Of a stretch of DNA of 64,000 bases, positions 36,185 to 45,451 are shown piece by piece. The DNA comes from Parahoeflea alexandrii (GTDB taxonomy: Bacteria; Pseudomonadota; Alphaproteobacteria; Rhizobiales; Rhizobiaceae): the NCBI RefSeq assembly GCF_027214025.1, contig NZ_JAPWHB010000005.1:382575-446574 (forward strand). Direction: 5' to 3'. Position 1 is the stretch's first letter, and each line of letters opens with the position of its first letter. The position numbers and the translations under genes are program-made. Below the pieces are notes generated by a model that had not been told where the DNA came from, ran no database searches, and saw only the letters and a program-made list of their open reading frames with translations.

Positions 36185-37040
36185 CCCTGACCTGCCAGCC
36201 CGTTTTTCCGAGCCAACGGTTGCCATCGCCTTTGGCGGCGGCGGCGCGCGCGGAATAGCCCACATCCATATCATCGAAACACTCGATGCGATGGGGGTCA
36301 GGCCGGTGGCGATTGCGGGATCCTCGATCGGCGCGATCATGGGTGCGGCCATGGCCTCGGGGTTGTCCGGCGAGGAAATCCGCGCCCACACCCTGGAGAC
36401 CATCGGAAAGCCGACAAAGGCCTTCAGCCGCATGTGGCAGGCGGCCCGTCCCCGCGGCGTCAAGGACGCCATGGAAGGCGGAATGCGTCTCGGGCAATTC
36501 AACGTCGAGCGGATCCTTGAGGCGTTCCTGCCCGATACGGTGGCGCGGACCTTCGAAGACCTGATCATCCCCGCAAGGATCATGGTCACCGACTACTACG
36601 GGCATTGCGAAGTGGTGTGCACCAAGGGTGAACTGCGCCCGGCGATTGCCGCGTCCGCCGCCATACCGGCGGTGTTCCGGCCGGTGATGCTTGACGGGAC
36701 GATCATGATCGACGGCGGTATTTTCAATCCGGTGCCGTTCGACCAGCTGGCCGGGCTCGCAGACATTGTCATCGGCGTGGATGTGGTCGGCCTGCCATCC
36801 GGAGTCCCCGGGCAGGTCCCGACAACCATCGACATGATGTTCGGCGCAAGCCAGCTGATGATGCAGTCCATCATCGAAATGAAGCGCCGGGCGCACCCGC
36901 CGCAGATTCTGCTCAGGCCGGAAGTCCACCAGTTCCGCGTTCTCGATTTCCTCAAGGCCCGGGAAATCCTTGCTGAATCGCAAGGCGTCGCAGAGCAGCT
37001 CAAGCGCGATCTCGACGCCGCCTTCGCATTCTTCAAATAA
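36162..37040 (+). CDS. Patatin-like phospholipase
   Basis: A 292-residue patatin-domain lipase or phospholipase. The oxyanion hole is GGGGARGIAH (about residues 23-32), the nucleophile elbow GSSIGAIMG (about 52-60, GxSxG), and the catalytic Asp is in MIDGGIFNP (about 184-192). No signal peptide, so probably cytosolic. The start overlaps rsmD by 23 bases. It converges on the MATE gene, with four bases between. Whether the substrate is a phospholipid or lysophospholipid is unknown. Confidence 0.9.
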   Translation: MSKTKTADPDLPARFSEPTVAIAFGGGGARGIAHIHIIETLDAMGVRPVAIAGSSIGAIMGAAMASGLSGEEIRAHTLETIGKPTKAFSRMWQAARPRGVKDAMEGGMRLGQFNVERILEAFLPDTVARTFEDLIIPARIMVTDYYGHCEVVCTKGELRPAIAASAAIPAVFRPVMLDGTIMIDGGIFNPVPFDQLAGLADIVIGVDVVGLPSGVPGQVPTTIDMMFGASQLMMQSIIEMKRRAHPPQILLRPEVHQFRVLDFLKAREILAESQGVAEQLKRDLDAAFAFFK

Positions 37041-37044
37041 CGTC

Positions 37045-38502
37045 CTACAGCGTCGAAGCCTTGCCGCTGGTAAACGCCGACTGCCCTGCCGGTGGCGTAT
37101 GCACCACCGGTTCGTCGGGTCCGCCGCCGTCCCTGTCTTCGATTTTCGCAATCACCCGGAAGCAGACGATGATCGAGGCGAGGCCGAACACCACGGCGCC
37201 GAGGCCGTATCCGGCCAGTGCGCCTTGCGCACCGTACCAGAGCGATCCGAGCCAGACGAATGGGATCACCCCGAGGGTGGAACGGCTCCAGTTGAACACC
37301 GTCGAGTAGAGCGCATAGCCCAGATTGTTGAAAGCCGCATTGGCCACGAACAGCATGCCGTTGAACAGGAAGCTGCCCGCCACGAACAGGCAGAAGAATA
37401 CGATCACCTCCCGGGCCTCTCCGCTTGCGCCGAAGATATCGGCGATCTGGTTGCGAAACAGCGCCAGAACCGCCCATGTGACAAGCGTATAGATGCTGAT
37501 GAACACCAGGCTGTCGCGCATCGTCGAGATCAGCCGGTCATAGCGCTTGGCGCCATAGTTCTGGCCGAGGATCGGGCCCACGGCGCCGGAGAGGGCGAAC
37601 AACGCTCCAAAGGCCACGGGGATCAAGCGTCCAACCACCGCCCAACCGGCGACCGCGGCATCACCGTGCTCTGCCATGGTGGTGGTTACGAAGGTGTTGC
37701 CCACCGGAGTGGCGATCTGGGTCATCAACGCCGGCAGTCCGATTGCCAGGAACGGCCGGATTTCGCGCCTGATGATTGTAGCCGAAGGCATGGCGACAAG
37801 ATTATGGATCCTCAGCAGCGAATAGAGACCTATGCCTACCAGTGCAAAGCGCGAGATCACGGTGGCGATGGCAGCACCATGGATGCCGAGGTCGAGGCCG
37901 AAAATGAACACCGGATCGAGCACCGCGGTCAACGCGCCTGCGCCGAGCGTCACGTACATCGCCCGTTTTGCATCGCCAACGGCGCGCAGCAGGGCCGACA
38001 GGCACATCCCGATCCCCAGAACCGGCAGCGACGGCAGCACGATCTGCATGAATTCCGTTGCGAGCTTCGCAGTCTCGCCTTTCGCACCCATCATCAGAAC
38101 CAGATCGCCAAGGAAGGGATAGGTGAGCGCCACGGTGCTGGTCATCAGGATGATCATGTAGACGATCGAGGCGCCGGCGATCTCGCGCGCCTCGGCCCGG
38201 TTGCCGCGTCCAAGCGCGCGTGCAGTCAGGGCGGTCGCCGCGATCGACAGGCCGATAGCGATGGAGGTGCTGAAGAACAGCAGCGTTCCCGCGTAACCGA
38301 TCGCAGCCGCAAGCTCCTGCTGACCCAGCAGCGAGATGTAGAACAGGTTGAGCGCGTCGACGATGAACACCGCCACAAGCCCGATCGAACCGGTGGCCGT
38401 CATCACCACGACATGCCGCATGGTCGAACCGGTGACGAATTTCGCCTGCTCGCCGCGCCGGGGGGGCTGTCCCCCGGCTGGCACCGGCTTTTCGGCCGTC
38501 AC
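37045..38502 (-). CDS. MATE family efflux transporter
   Basis: A 485-residue inner-membrane pump with about 12 transmembrane segments in two MatE repeats (about residues 25-190 and 245-410). MATE proteins export drugs or metabolites by Na+ or H+ antiport. The cytosolic C-terminal tail ends in GQSAFTSGKASTL. Its start overlaps the upstream VOC gene stop (ATGA), so the pair is one operon. Substrate not predictable. Confidence 0.9.
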   Translation of the reverse strand: MTAEKPVPAGGQPPRRGEQAKFVTGSTMRHVVVMTATGSIGLVAVFIVDALNLFYISLLGQQELAAAIGYAGTLLFFSTSIAIGLSIAATALTARALGRGNRAEAREIAGASIVYMIILMTSTVALTYPFLGDLVLMMGAKGETAKLATEFMQIVLPSLPVLGIGMCLSALLRAVGDAKRAMYVTLGAGALTAVLDPVFIFGLDLGIHGAAIATVISRFALVGIGLYSLLRIHNLVAMPSATIIRREIRPFLAIGLPALMTQIATPVGNTFVTTTMAEHGDAAVAGWAVVGRLIPVAFGALFALSGAVGPILGQNYGAKRYDRLISTMRDSLVFISIYTLVTWAVLALFRNQIADIFGASGEAREVIVFFCLFVAGSFLFNGMLFVANAAFNNLGYALYSTVFNWSRSTLGVIPFVWLGSLWYGAQGALAGYGLGAVVFGLASIIVCFRVIAKIEDRDGGGPDEPVVHTPPAGQSAFTSGKASTL

Positions 38503-38915
38503 GAGGCGAACACCTGTCCCAGGTCGGCAAAGCCCTTGAATTCGAGCGCGTTTCCGGATGGGTCGCGCAGGAACAGCGTCGCCTGCTCTCCCGGCTGACC
38601 TGCGAACCTTATGGTTGGCTTCATGATCCAGTCGATGCCGTCCGCGGCCTCGAGCTTGGCCGCGAGATCTTTCCAGTCCTTCATCTCGAGCACTGCGCCG
38701 AAATGCGGGATGGGAACCGAGTGGCCGTCAACCGTGCCCGATGCGGCGCCGGTGCCGGCATCCGCCCGGACGTGGCCCGACATCTGGTGACCGAACAGGT
38801 CGAAATCGATCCAGCTGTCGGTGAAGCGCCCCATCGGGCAGCCGAGCACGTCGCCGTAAAAGCGGCGCGTCTCTTCGATATCTCTGATCGGGAAGGCGAG
38901 ATGGAATGGCGTCAT
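38499..38915 (-). CDS. VOC family protein
   Basis: A 138-residue VOC (glyoxalase/bleomycin-resistance fold) protein. FHLAFPIRDIEETRRFYGDVLG at the N-terminus and FLRDPSGNALEFKGF (about residues 118-132) near the end are the usual metal-site regions; a first-domain His and a C-terminal Glu are present. The ATG at 38915 is preferred over a TTG six codons upstream. Coupled to the MATE gene, so a resistance or detoxification role is plausible but unproven. Confidence 0.88.
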   Translation of the reverse strand: MTPFHLAFPIRDIEETRRFYGDVLGCPMGRFTDSWIDFDLFGHQMSGHVRADAGTGAASGTVDGHSVPIPHFGAVLEMKDWKDLAAKLEAADGIDWIMKPTIRFAGQPGEQATLFLRDPSGNALEFKGFADLGQVFAS

Positions 38916-38937
38916 GATGCTTCTTTCGTTCAACCCG

Positions 38938-40755
38938 TCACGCCGGGTCCGATAAAGTGATATCGTCTTTGAGCGGTTTGTCCAGCCGCTCGGATTCGCG
39001 TTTCGGCTTGATCAGCGGTTCGGGCGTGACCGGTCGCGTGTGCAGCTTTTCCCTGCCGGCAAGCAAACCTTCCACGGCCTGGATTGCCAGCCGCTCCTCG
39101 TCGCGGTGGCGCACATCCTCGCTGATGGCGGCAGCCCGGTCTTCCGAGGTTCCGAGCGCTTCGAGTGTCTTGCGGCCGAAAAGCATGCCGGATTCGAACG
39201 TCTCCCGCGCCTCGTAATCCACGCCCCGCGCGCGCAGCGACAAGGTATGGGTTCGGTCATAGGCGCGGGCAAAGATCCGCGCTGTCGGGAAATCGGCCTG
39301 GATCATGTCGACGATCCTGTCGGTGATTTCCTGCTTGTGGGTGCAAACGGCAACGATCTTCGCCCGCTCGATGCCGGCTGCCACCAGCACCTCCTTGCGG
39401 GTGCCGTCGCCGAAATAGATCTTGAAGCCGAACTTCGAGGCCGATCTGATCCTGTCGGCCGATTGATCGATGATGGTTACGTCGGAGCCGCCGGCAAGCA
39501 GGATCTGCGAGGCGATCTGGCCAAAGCGCGAGAACCCGATCATCAGCACATCTGAACCGGCGCCGGCGAAATCCTCGTCCATCTGCTCGTCGGCGGCCTC
39601 CCGCATCAGCCGGTTGGCCAGAAGCGCGGCAAGCGGCGTCAGCGCCATGGAAATGGTGACGATGGCGACCAGCAGCGAGGCCGTCGACTGGGCGAATACG
39701 CCCGCCGCCGCCGCGGCGCTGAAGATGACGAAGCCGAACTCCCCGCCTTGCGGCAGCAGTCCCGCGATCTGGACGCTGTTGTTGTGGGTGGAGCCAAAGG
39801 CCCGGCATGCGCCGTAGATCACCAGGGCCTTGATGATCATGAGCACCGGCACGGAGATGAGGATGACGACGATGTTGTCGGCGATGACACTGAGATCGAG
39901 CGACAGGCCGACCGCCATGAAGAACAGCCCGAGCAGGATGCCGCGGAAAGGCTCGATATCGGCCTCAAGCTCATGCCGGTAGGAGGATTCAGCCAGCATG
40001 ACGCCGGCGATGAACGCGCCGAGCGCCATGGAAAGGCCGGCAATCTGCATCAGCGTCCCCGACGCAAGTACGACAAACAGTGCGGCGGCGATCATCGCTT
40101 CCTTGGCGCCGGTCCCGGCAATCAGCTGAAACAGCGGATTGAGCAAATACCGGCCGGCGACCAGCAGGGCCACGATCGCCCCGATCGTGATGGCGACATC
40201 CGTGAGCATCGAGCCGCCGCCATTGTCGGATCCCGGTGCGACAAGCGGCACGAGCGCCAGGATCGGCACGATTGCGATGTCCTGAAACAGCAGGATCGAG
40301 AAGGATTGCTGGCCGTATCGCGTGTTGAGATCGCCACGTTCATTCAGGATCTGGACGCCGAACGCGGTGGATGAGAGCGCCAGTCCGAAACCGATCACGA
40401 TGGCCGCCGTCCAGGGTTGCCCGCCAAGCGCCACCGCCACGCCGAGGATTGCCAGCGCCGAGACCACGACCTGCCCCAGCCCGAGCCCGAAAATGTCGCG
40501 CCGCAATTGCCATAGCCGCGATGGCTTGAGCTCCAGCCCGATGATGAACAGGAGCAACACCACGCCAAGTTCCGCGAAATGCAGGATCTCCTCGCCGTCG
40601 GTAATGACCCTGAGCAGCGGGCCGATGACAATGCCGGCGGCAAGGTAGCCAAGAACCGTTCCGAGCCCGATTTTCTTGAACAGCGGGGCGGCGACAACCG
40701 CTCCGCACAAGAGGACGAGGCTTTCGGTATACAGGGTGGCTTCGACTGCAGCCAT
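38938..40755 (-). CDS. CPA2 cation:proton antiporter, KefB type with TrkA-N domain
   Basis: A 605-residue protein. The N-terminal 380 residues form about 12 transmembrane helices of the CPA2 family; the C-terminal part has a TrkA-N (RCK) domain with VLMIGFSRFGQIASQILL (about residues 402-419), a GxGxxG-like nucleotide motif with Ser/Phe replacing the usual Gly residues at positions 2-3. Such proteins move K+ or Na+ against H+; KefB-type members are glutathione-gated. The C-terminus is Arg/Lys-rich. It is monocistronic and divergent from tldE, with 102 bases between. Confidence 0.9.
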   Translation of the reverse strand: MAAVEATLYTESLVLLCGAVVAAPLFKKIGLGTVLGYLAAGIVIGPLLRVITDGEEILHFAELGVVLLLFIIGLELKPSRLWQLRRDIFGLGLGQVVVSALAILGVAVALGGQPWTAAIVIGFGLALSSTAFGVQILNERGDLNTRYGQQSFSILLFQDIAIVPILALVPLVAPGSDNGGGSMLTDVAITIGAIVALLVAGRYLLNPLFQLIAGTGAKEAMIAAALFVVLASGTLMQIAGLSMALGAFIAGVMLAESSYRHELEADIEPFRGILLGLFFMAVGLSLDLSVIADNIVVILISVPVLMIIKALVIYGACRAFGSTHNNSVQIAGLLPQGGEFGFVIFSAAAAAGVFAQSTASLLVAIVTISMALTPLAALLANRLMREAADEQMDEDFAGAGSDVLMIGFSRFGQIASQILLAGGSDVTIIDQSADRIRSASKFGFKIYFGDGTRKEVLVAAGIERAKIVAVCTHKQEITDRIVDMIQADFPTARIFARAYDRTHTLSLRARGVDYEARETFESGMLFGRKTLEALGTSEDRAAAISEDVRHRDEERLAIQAVEGLLAGREKLHTRPVTPEPLIKPKRESERLDKPLKDDITLSDPA

Positions 40756-40857
40756 TCATTGCGCTCCTTTGTCGTATAAAGGCCGGCTCTGACCATGTTG
40801 GGCTTGATGCTTGACCGCCGGGACAATACATGAGAGCCAAGCGAAAGGCCAAAAAAC

Positions 40858-42201
40858 ATGAGTGATACACAACAATCCGAAGGCTTGCTGGCGACTGCCG
40901 AACGTCTTATCGGGCGGGCTCGGTCCGCGGGTGCCGATCAGGCCGATGCGCTGGTGGTTCGCAGCCGCTCCCGGTCGGCTTCGGTGCGCAATGGCCAGGT
41001 CGAAAACACCCAATCCTCCGAATCAGATGATTTCAGCCTCCGGGTGTTCGTCGGCCAGAAAGTCGCGACCGTTCACGCCGGGCAGGGAGCCGATGAGGCA
41101 GCTCTGGCCGAACGCGCCGTGGCCATGGCGCGCGTGTCTCCCGAAGATCCGCACGCCTGCCTCGCCGATGCGGAGATGCTCGCCAAGACCTGGCCCGACC
41201 TTGATCTCTACGATCCGACCGAGCCGTCCGCCGAGAGCCTCATCGAAGCCGCCACCGCGGCCGAGGCGGCTGCGTTGTCGGTGCCGGGTGTTTCAAGTTC
41301 TGTCGGTGCGGGTGCGGGAGCCGGCCTTTTCGGCATGGTGCTGGCCACCTCGCATGGTTTTTCGGGCGCCTTCGAGCGCTCCGGCTTCTCGCGCTCCGTC
41401 AGCGTTATTGCCGGCGAGGGCGTCAGGATGGAGCGGGATTACGATTTCGACAGCCGCGTTTTCTTTGCCGATCTTGATGAGGCCGGGGACATCGGACGCC
41501 GTGCCGGCGAACGCGCCGCAGCGCGCGTCAATCCGCGCAAGGTCAAGACCGGTTCGAACGTCACCGTGGTCTTCGATCCCCGGGCTGCGCGCGGCCTGAT
41601 CGGCCATCTGGTGTCCGCCATCAACGGCGCCTCCGTCGCCCGCAAGACCTCCTTTCTCAAGGACATGATGGGCAAGAAGGTGGCGATTGACGGCCTCACG
41701 CTGGTCGACAACCCGTTTGTTCGCCGCGGTTCGGCCTCTCGTCCTTTCGACGGCGAAGGCGTTTCTGTCGGTCCCTTGACCATGGTCGAGGACGGCGTAC
41801 TCCAGCAATGGTACCTGACAACGTCTGTGGCGCGGGAACTGGGGCTCAAGAGCAACGGCCGCGCAAGCCGCGGTGGCGGCGTGTCTCCGTCTTCGACCAA
41901 CGTCATCGTCAATCCCGGTTCGCAAGGCCCGCAGGATCTGATCGCCTCGGTCGGCACCGGGTTCTATGTCACCGAATTGATCGGCCAGGGTGTCAATGCG
42001 GTAACCGGCGAATACAGCCGCGGAGCATCCGGCTTCTGGATCGAGAACGGCAAGCTGAGCTTTGCGGTGTCCGAAGTCACCATCGCATCCAATCTCAAGG
42101 ACATGTTCAAGCGCATGACGCTGGCCAACGACATCGACGCCAAATACTCGGTCGCCGCGCCGACCATCGCCGTTGAAGGCATGACCCTTGCCGGTGACTG
42201 A
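40858..42201 (+). CDS. tldE: TldE/PmbA family protein (metalloprotease partner)
   Basis: A 447-residue PmbA/TldE protein. In E. coli TldD and TldE form a heterodimeric protease that processes microcin and CcdA; TldE lacks the zinc ligands. The visible pattern is the N-terminal RSASVRNGQVENTQSS region (about residues 38-53) and the C-terminal GVSPSSTNVIVNPGSQ region. It is the first gene of a plus-strand run to lpxK. TldD is not in the window. The ATG at 40858 has weak SD context. Confidence 0.9.
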   Translation: MSDTQQSEGLLATAERLIGRARSAGADQADALVVRSRSRSASVRNGQVENTQSSESDDFSLRVFVGQKVATVHAGQGADEAALAERAVAMARVSPEDPHACLADAEMLAKTWPDLDLYDPTEPSAESLIEAATAAEAAALSVPGVSSSVGAGAGAGLFGMVLATSHGFSGAFERSGFSRSVSVIAGEGVRMERDYDFDSRVFFADLDEAGDIGRRAGERAAARVNPRKVKTGSNVTVVFDPRAARGLIGHLVSAINGASVARKTSFLKDMMGKKVAIDGLTLVDNPFVRRGSASRPFDGEGVSVGPLTMVEDGVLQQWYLTTSVARELGLKSNGRASRGGGVSPSSTNVIVNPGSQGPQDLIASVGTGFYVTELIGQGVNAVTGEYSRGASGFWIENGKLSFAVSEVTIASNLKDMFKRMTLANDIDAKYSVAAPTIAVEGMTLAGD

Positions 42202-43009
42202 AGCGCCCGGCTCCAGACCGTATGTCGAGGATCTGGCGCTGATGCTTGAGGCGTCGCGCCTGGCGTCAGACATAGCCATGTCCCATTTCCGTCAAGATCC
42301 GGAAGTCTGGTTCAAGAACGGCGGCCGTTCCCCGGTCAGCGAGGCGGATATAGCCATCGATGACCTGCTGAAGAAACTGCTGCTGGAAGCCCGGCCCGAC
42401 TATGGCTGGCTCTCGGAGGAGGCGGAAGATACCGAACACCGGCTCGCCCACAGGCGGGTGTTCATCGTCGATCCGATCGACGGGACCCGGGCCTACGTCG
42501 CCGGGCGGCCGGACTGGTGCGTGAGTGTAGGCCTTGTCGAGGACGGCAGGCCGGTTGCCGGGGTGCTCGCCGCCCCGGCACGTGGCGAAATCTGGCGCGC
42601 ATGTGCGGGCGGTGGGGCCTTTCTCAACGATGTCCGTCTCGCCGCCGGCGAACCTGAGCGACCGGAGGCGCCGTTGCGGGTCGCGATTCCCGATATGGTT
42701 GCCAGTCAGATGCATCCCGGTGCGGATGCCGGCCTGAAGAAGGTCGCAGGCGGCCCCTCTTTGGCGTTGCGGGTCGCGGCCGTGGCGCGGGGCGAACTCG
42801 ACGGTGTGTTCGTCCGTCCCCAAGCCAGCGAGTGGGATCTGGCCGCAGCCGATACCCTGCTGGCCGAGACCGGTCACGTCCTGGTCGACCGGACCGGCGC
42901 GCGCATGCTTTACAATGAGCCCGATCCTTCGCGTGGCCTTCTGCTGGCGGCGTCGCGCGGGCAGGTGCCGGGATTGCTGGCATTGTTGCACTCATCCGAC
43001 GGGCATTGA
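42194..43009 (+). CDS. Inositol monophosphatase family phosphatase, CysQ-like
   Basis: A 271-residue Mg-dependent phosphatase. Motifs: GRSPVSEADIAID (about residues 43-55), LSEEAED (about 74-80), DPIDGTRAY (about 95-103) and WDLAAADTLLAE (about 214-225), giving the metal-binding Glu/Asp set. CysQ-type members hydrolyse PAP (3'-phosphoadenosine 5'-phosphate); other IMPase members act on inositol or fructose phosphates. The start is a GTG at 42194 overlapping the tldE stop by 8 bases; a TTG two codons upstream is also possible. It is the second gene of the tldE run. Confidence 0.87.
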   Translation: MTEAPGSRPYVEDLALMLEASRLASDIAMSHFRQDPEVWFKNGGRSPVSEADIAIDDLLKKLLLEARPDYGWLSEEAEDTEHRLAHRRVFIVDPIDGTRAYVAGRPDWCVSVGLVEDGRPVAGVLAAPARGEIWRACAGGGAFLNDVRLAAGEPERPEAPLRVAIPDMVASQMHPGADAGLKKVAGGPSLALRVAAVARGELDGVFVRPQASEWDLAAADTLLAETGHVLVDRTGARMLYNEPDPSRGLLLAASRGQVPGLLALLHSSDGH

Positions 43010-43075
43010 CCTTTTAATCGAATTGCCGCAAACCGCGCTCTGATCAATGACACCGTTTATTCTTGGAGTGGTCCC

Positions 43076-43324
43076 ATGGCTGATGGCAACAACAAACAGC
43101 TTTTGCACCTTGTATTCGGCGGCGAGCTTGAGAGCCTGGAGTCGATGAACTTCAGGGACCTAGATGCACTGGATATTGTCGGCATATTTCCAAATTACGC
43201 CTCGGCCCTCGAGGCATGGAAATCGAAGGCGCAGATGACGGTGGACAATGCCCATATGCGGTATTTCATCGTTCACATGCACCGGATGCTTGATCCGAAC
43301 AGCGAAAGCAAGACCGCGTCTTAA
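43076..43324 (+). CDS. DUF4170 protein
   Basis: An 82-residue protein that matches the DUF4170 pattern by memory: LHLVFGGELESLESMNF near the start, IVGIFPNYASALEAWKSKAQ in the middle, and AHMRYFIVHMHRMLDP near the end. Function unknown. It lies between the CysQ-like gene and the acyltransferase, in a neighbourhood conserved in Rhizobiales, so an envelope-related role is a weak possibility. The ATG at 43076 is preceded by a GGAGTGG-type sequence. Confidence 0.87.
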   Translation: MADGNNKQLLHLVFGGELESLESMNFRDLDALDIVGIFPNYASALEAWKSKAQMTVDNAHMRYFIVHMHRMLDPNSESKTAS

Positions 43325-43343
43325 GGCCCGGGCGAAAGACGAG

Positions 43344-44111
43344 ATGATAAAACCGGACGCTGACACGGCGCCAGAGTTCAAACAGCTTGGCGAGAAGAGG
43401 AACAGGCGGCGTCTGGGCAAGAGGCTGTTGCAGTCCGAATTCGTGCAGAGAACCGGTTCGGCCCTGATCGGCTGGGCATTGAGCTGGATCTGGCGCACCA
43501 ACCGCGACAATGGAACCTCGACGGACTGGGCAGAGCTGTTGAAGGGGGAAGGGCCGATTATCGTTGCGCTGTGGCATGGCCAGCACCTGCTCGTTCCCTA
43601 TGCCGCGCCTGCAGACCGCAAATTCACCTCGCTCGTATCGCGCAGCACCGATGCCGAGATCAATGCGCGGGTTCTTGAACGCGCCGGGATCGAGGTGATC
43701 CGCGGATCGGGAGGACGGGAACGCCGCGTCGTTGCGGGCAAGGGCGGAATCAGGGCTCTGTTCGCCATGCGTGACGCTCTCCAGCGTGGCGTCAGCGTCG
43801 TCATGATTGCCGATATTTCAAAAGGCGAGCCGCGCCTGGCGGGCGAGGGGATCGTCACCCTGGCACGCATCTCCCGCTGTCCGATCGTGCCCGTGGCGCT
43901 GGCAACCAGCCGCCGCCACGTGCTTGAAAAGACCTGGGACAAGACGACCATCGCGCTTCCCTTCGGTGTTCGCAGCATGAAGGTGGCCCCACCCATCCAT
44001 GTTCCGCCCAAGGCAAGCAAGGAAGAGATTGCGCAGGCGCGCGCCAAGGTGACCGCGGAACTCAATCGCGTTACCGAAGAGGCGATGCGCGCCGTCGAGG
44101 AGAGCAAATGA
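43344..44111 (+). CDS. DUF374 lysophospholipid acyltransferase-like protein
   Basis: A 255-residue protein of the DUF374/COG2121 type, related to lipid A and glycerolipid acyltransferases. The visible segments are ALWHGQHLLVPY (about residues 75-86; the WHGQ motif replaces HX4D) and a GIEVIRGSGGRERR loop (about 112-125), then DISKGEPRLAGEGIVTLAR. The N-terminus has one hydrophobic stretch. The ATG at 43344 is preferred. Its stop overlaps the kdtA start by four bases, placing it in lipid A/Kdo assembly. Substrate unknown. Confidence 0.88.
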   Translation: MIKPDADTAPEFKQLGEKRNRRRLGKRLLQSEFVQRTGSALIGWALSWIWRTNRDNGTSTDWAELLKGEGPIIVALWHGQHLLVPYAAPADRKFTSLVSRSTDAEINARVLERAGIEVIRGSGGRERRVVAGKGGIRALFAMRDALQRGVSVVMIADISKGEPRLAGEGIVTLARISRCPIVPVALATSRRHVLEKTWDKTTIALPFGVRSMKVAPPIHVPPKASKEEIAQARAKVTAELNRVTEEAMRAVEESK

Positions 44112-45451
44112 GCCGTGGCTGGGCACGAGCGGCGTTGGTCGGCTACCGCTGGTTCGGAGCGGCAATCTATCCGCTGCTTGGACCTTACCTCGCCATTCGC
44201 GCGGCCAAGGGCAAGGAAGAGCGTTCCCGCCGCAACGAGCGCTATGGCCGCTCCAAGATAGACCGTCCCGACGGTCCTCTGGTCTGGTTCCATGCCGCCA
44301 GTGTCGGCGAAACCACCGCCGTGGTTCCCTTGATCAACGAAGTGCGCCGCCGCGGAATCGCCGTAGTGCTGACCACCGGGACGGTGACTTCGGCTGGCGT
44401 CGCGCGCGAACGTCTCGGCAACAACGTCATTCATCAGTACGTTCCCCTGGATCTCAAGCCTGCGGTATCCCGGTTTCTCGATCACTGGAAGCCCGATCTG
44501 GCGATCATTGCCGAGTCCGAAATCTGGCCGATGACCATCCTCGAACTGGGCGCGCGGCGCACGCCCCAGGTGCTGGTCAATGGCCGCCTGTCGGACCGCT
44601 CGTTTGCACGCTGGAGCAAACGCCCGAGCCTTGCCGATGCGTTGTTCGAGAATCTCTCGCACGTTGTCGCCCAGTCGGACCTCGATGCGGAGCGCTTCGT
44701 GGCGCTCGGCGCGCGTCCGGTTTCGGTCTCGGGAAATCTCAAGGTCGACACGACTGCGCCACCCTGGGATGCCGAAGAACTCGCCAGGCTCAGGGACCAG
44801 ATCCGCAGTCGGCCGACATGGGCGGCAATTTCGACATTCGAGGGCGAGGACGAGATCGCGGCCGCGGTGCACAAGGCCCTGTCCCCGCGTCACAAGCAAT
44901 TGACCATTCTGGTGCCCCGCCACCCGGATCGGGCGGATGCGATCGAAGCCATGCTGGCCGCAAGGGGGCTGAAGGTTGCGCGCCGCTCGCGCGGTGACCT
45001 GATCGACCCGTCGACGGATGTCTATCTCGGCGATACGATCGGCGAGATGGGACTCTACCTCAACCTCACCGACATCGCCTTTGTCGGAAAGTCGCTCAAG
45101 GGCGGTGGCGGACAGAACCCGCTCGAACCTGCCATGCTCGGCTGCGCGGTTCTGTCCGGCAGCAATGTCGAGAATTTCCGGGAAAGCTACGCGCGGCTGC
45201 TCAAGAATGGCGGCGCGCGCTATGTTCGTGACGGCGAGATGCTGGCAAAGGCCGTTCATTTCCTGCTGTCCAACCCGCAAGCACGCCAAACCATGGCGGA
45301 AGGGGGCGACAAGACGTTGCAGGACATGCGCGGCGCATTGAAGGCCACCATTCGCGCGCTTGAGCCCTACATCAACCCCCTGACGGTCAAGGCCCGGCTG
45401 CTGCCCCGCGAAAACGAGAACACGGAGAGCCGCGGAGGGGGGCAATGGTGA
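44108..45451 (+). CDS. kdtA: Kdo transferase
   Basis: A 447-residue glycosyltransferase (GT30) that adds Kdo to lipid A precursor at the inner membrane. The N-terminal domain has WFHAASVGETTAV (about residues 60-72) and a transmembrane start; the C-terminal GT-B domain includes the GGHNPLEPA-type motif as GGGQNPLEPAMLG (about residues 333-345). Its start overlaps the acyltransferase stop, and its stop overlaps the lpxK start, giving a tight DUF374-kdtA-lpxK block. Whether it adds one or two Kdo residues cannot be told. Confidence 0.95.
   Translation: MSRGWARAALVGYRWFGAAIYPLLGPYLAIRAAKGKEERSRRNERYGRSKIDRPDGPLVWFHAASVGETTAVVPLINEVRRRGIAVVLTTGTVTSAGVARERLGNNVIHQYVPLDLKPAVSRFLDHWKPDLAIIAESEIWPMTILELGARRTPQVLVNGRLSDRSFARWSKRPSLADALFENLSHVVAQSDLDAERFVALGARPVSVSGNLKVDTTAPPWDAEELARLRDQIRSRPTWAAISTFEGEDEIAAAVHKALSPRHKQLTILVPRHPDRADAIEAMLAARGLKVARRSRGDLIDPSTDVYLGDTIGEMGLYLNLTDIAFVGKSLKGGGGQNPLEPAMLGCAVLSGSNVENFRESYARLLKNGGARYVRDGEMLAKAVHFLLSNPQARQTMAEGGDKTLQDMRGALKATIRALEPYINPLTVKARLLPRENENTESRGGGQW

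Noticed and set aside
36970-38598. Plus-strand frame of about 540 codons opposite the MATE gene
   Set aside because: Antisense of a protein with clear transmembrane repeats; composition is typical of a shadow frame.
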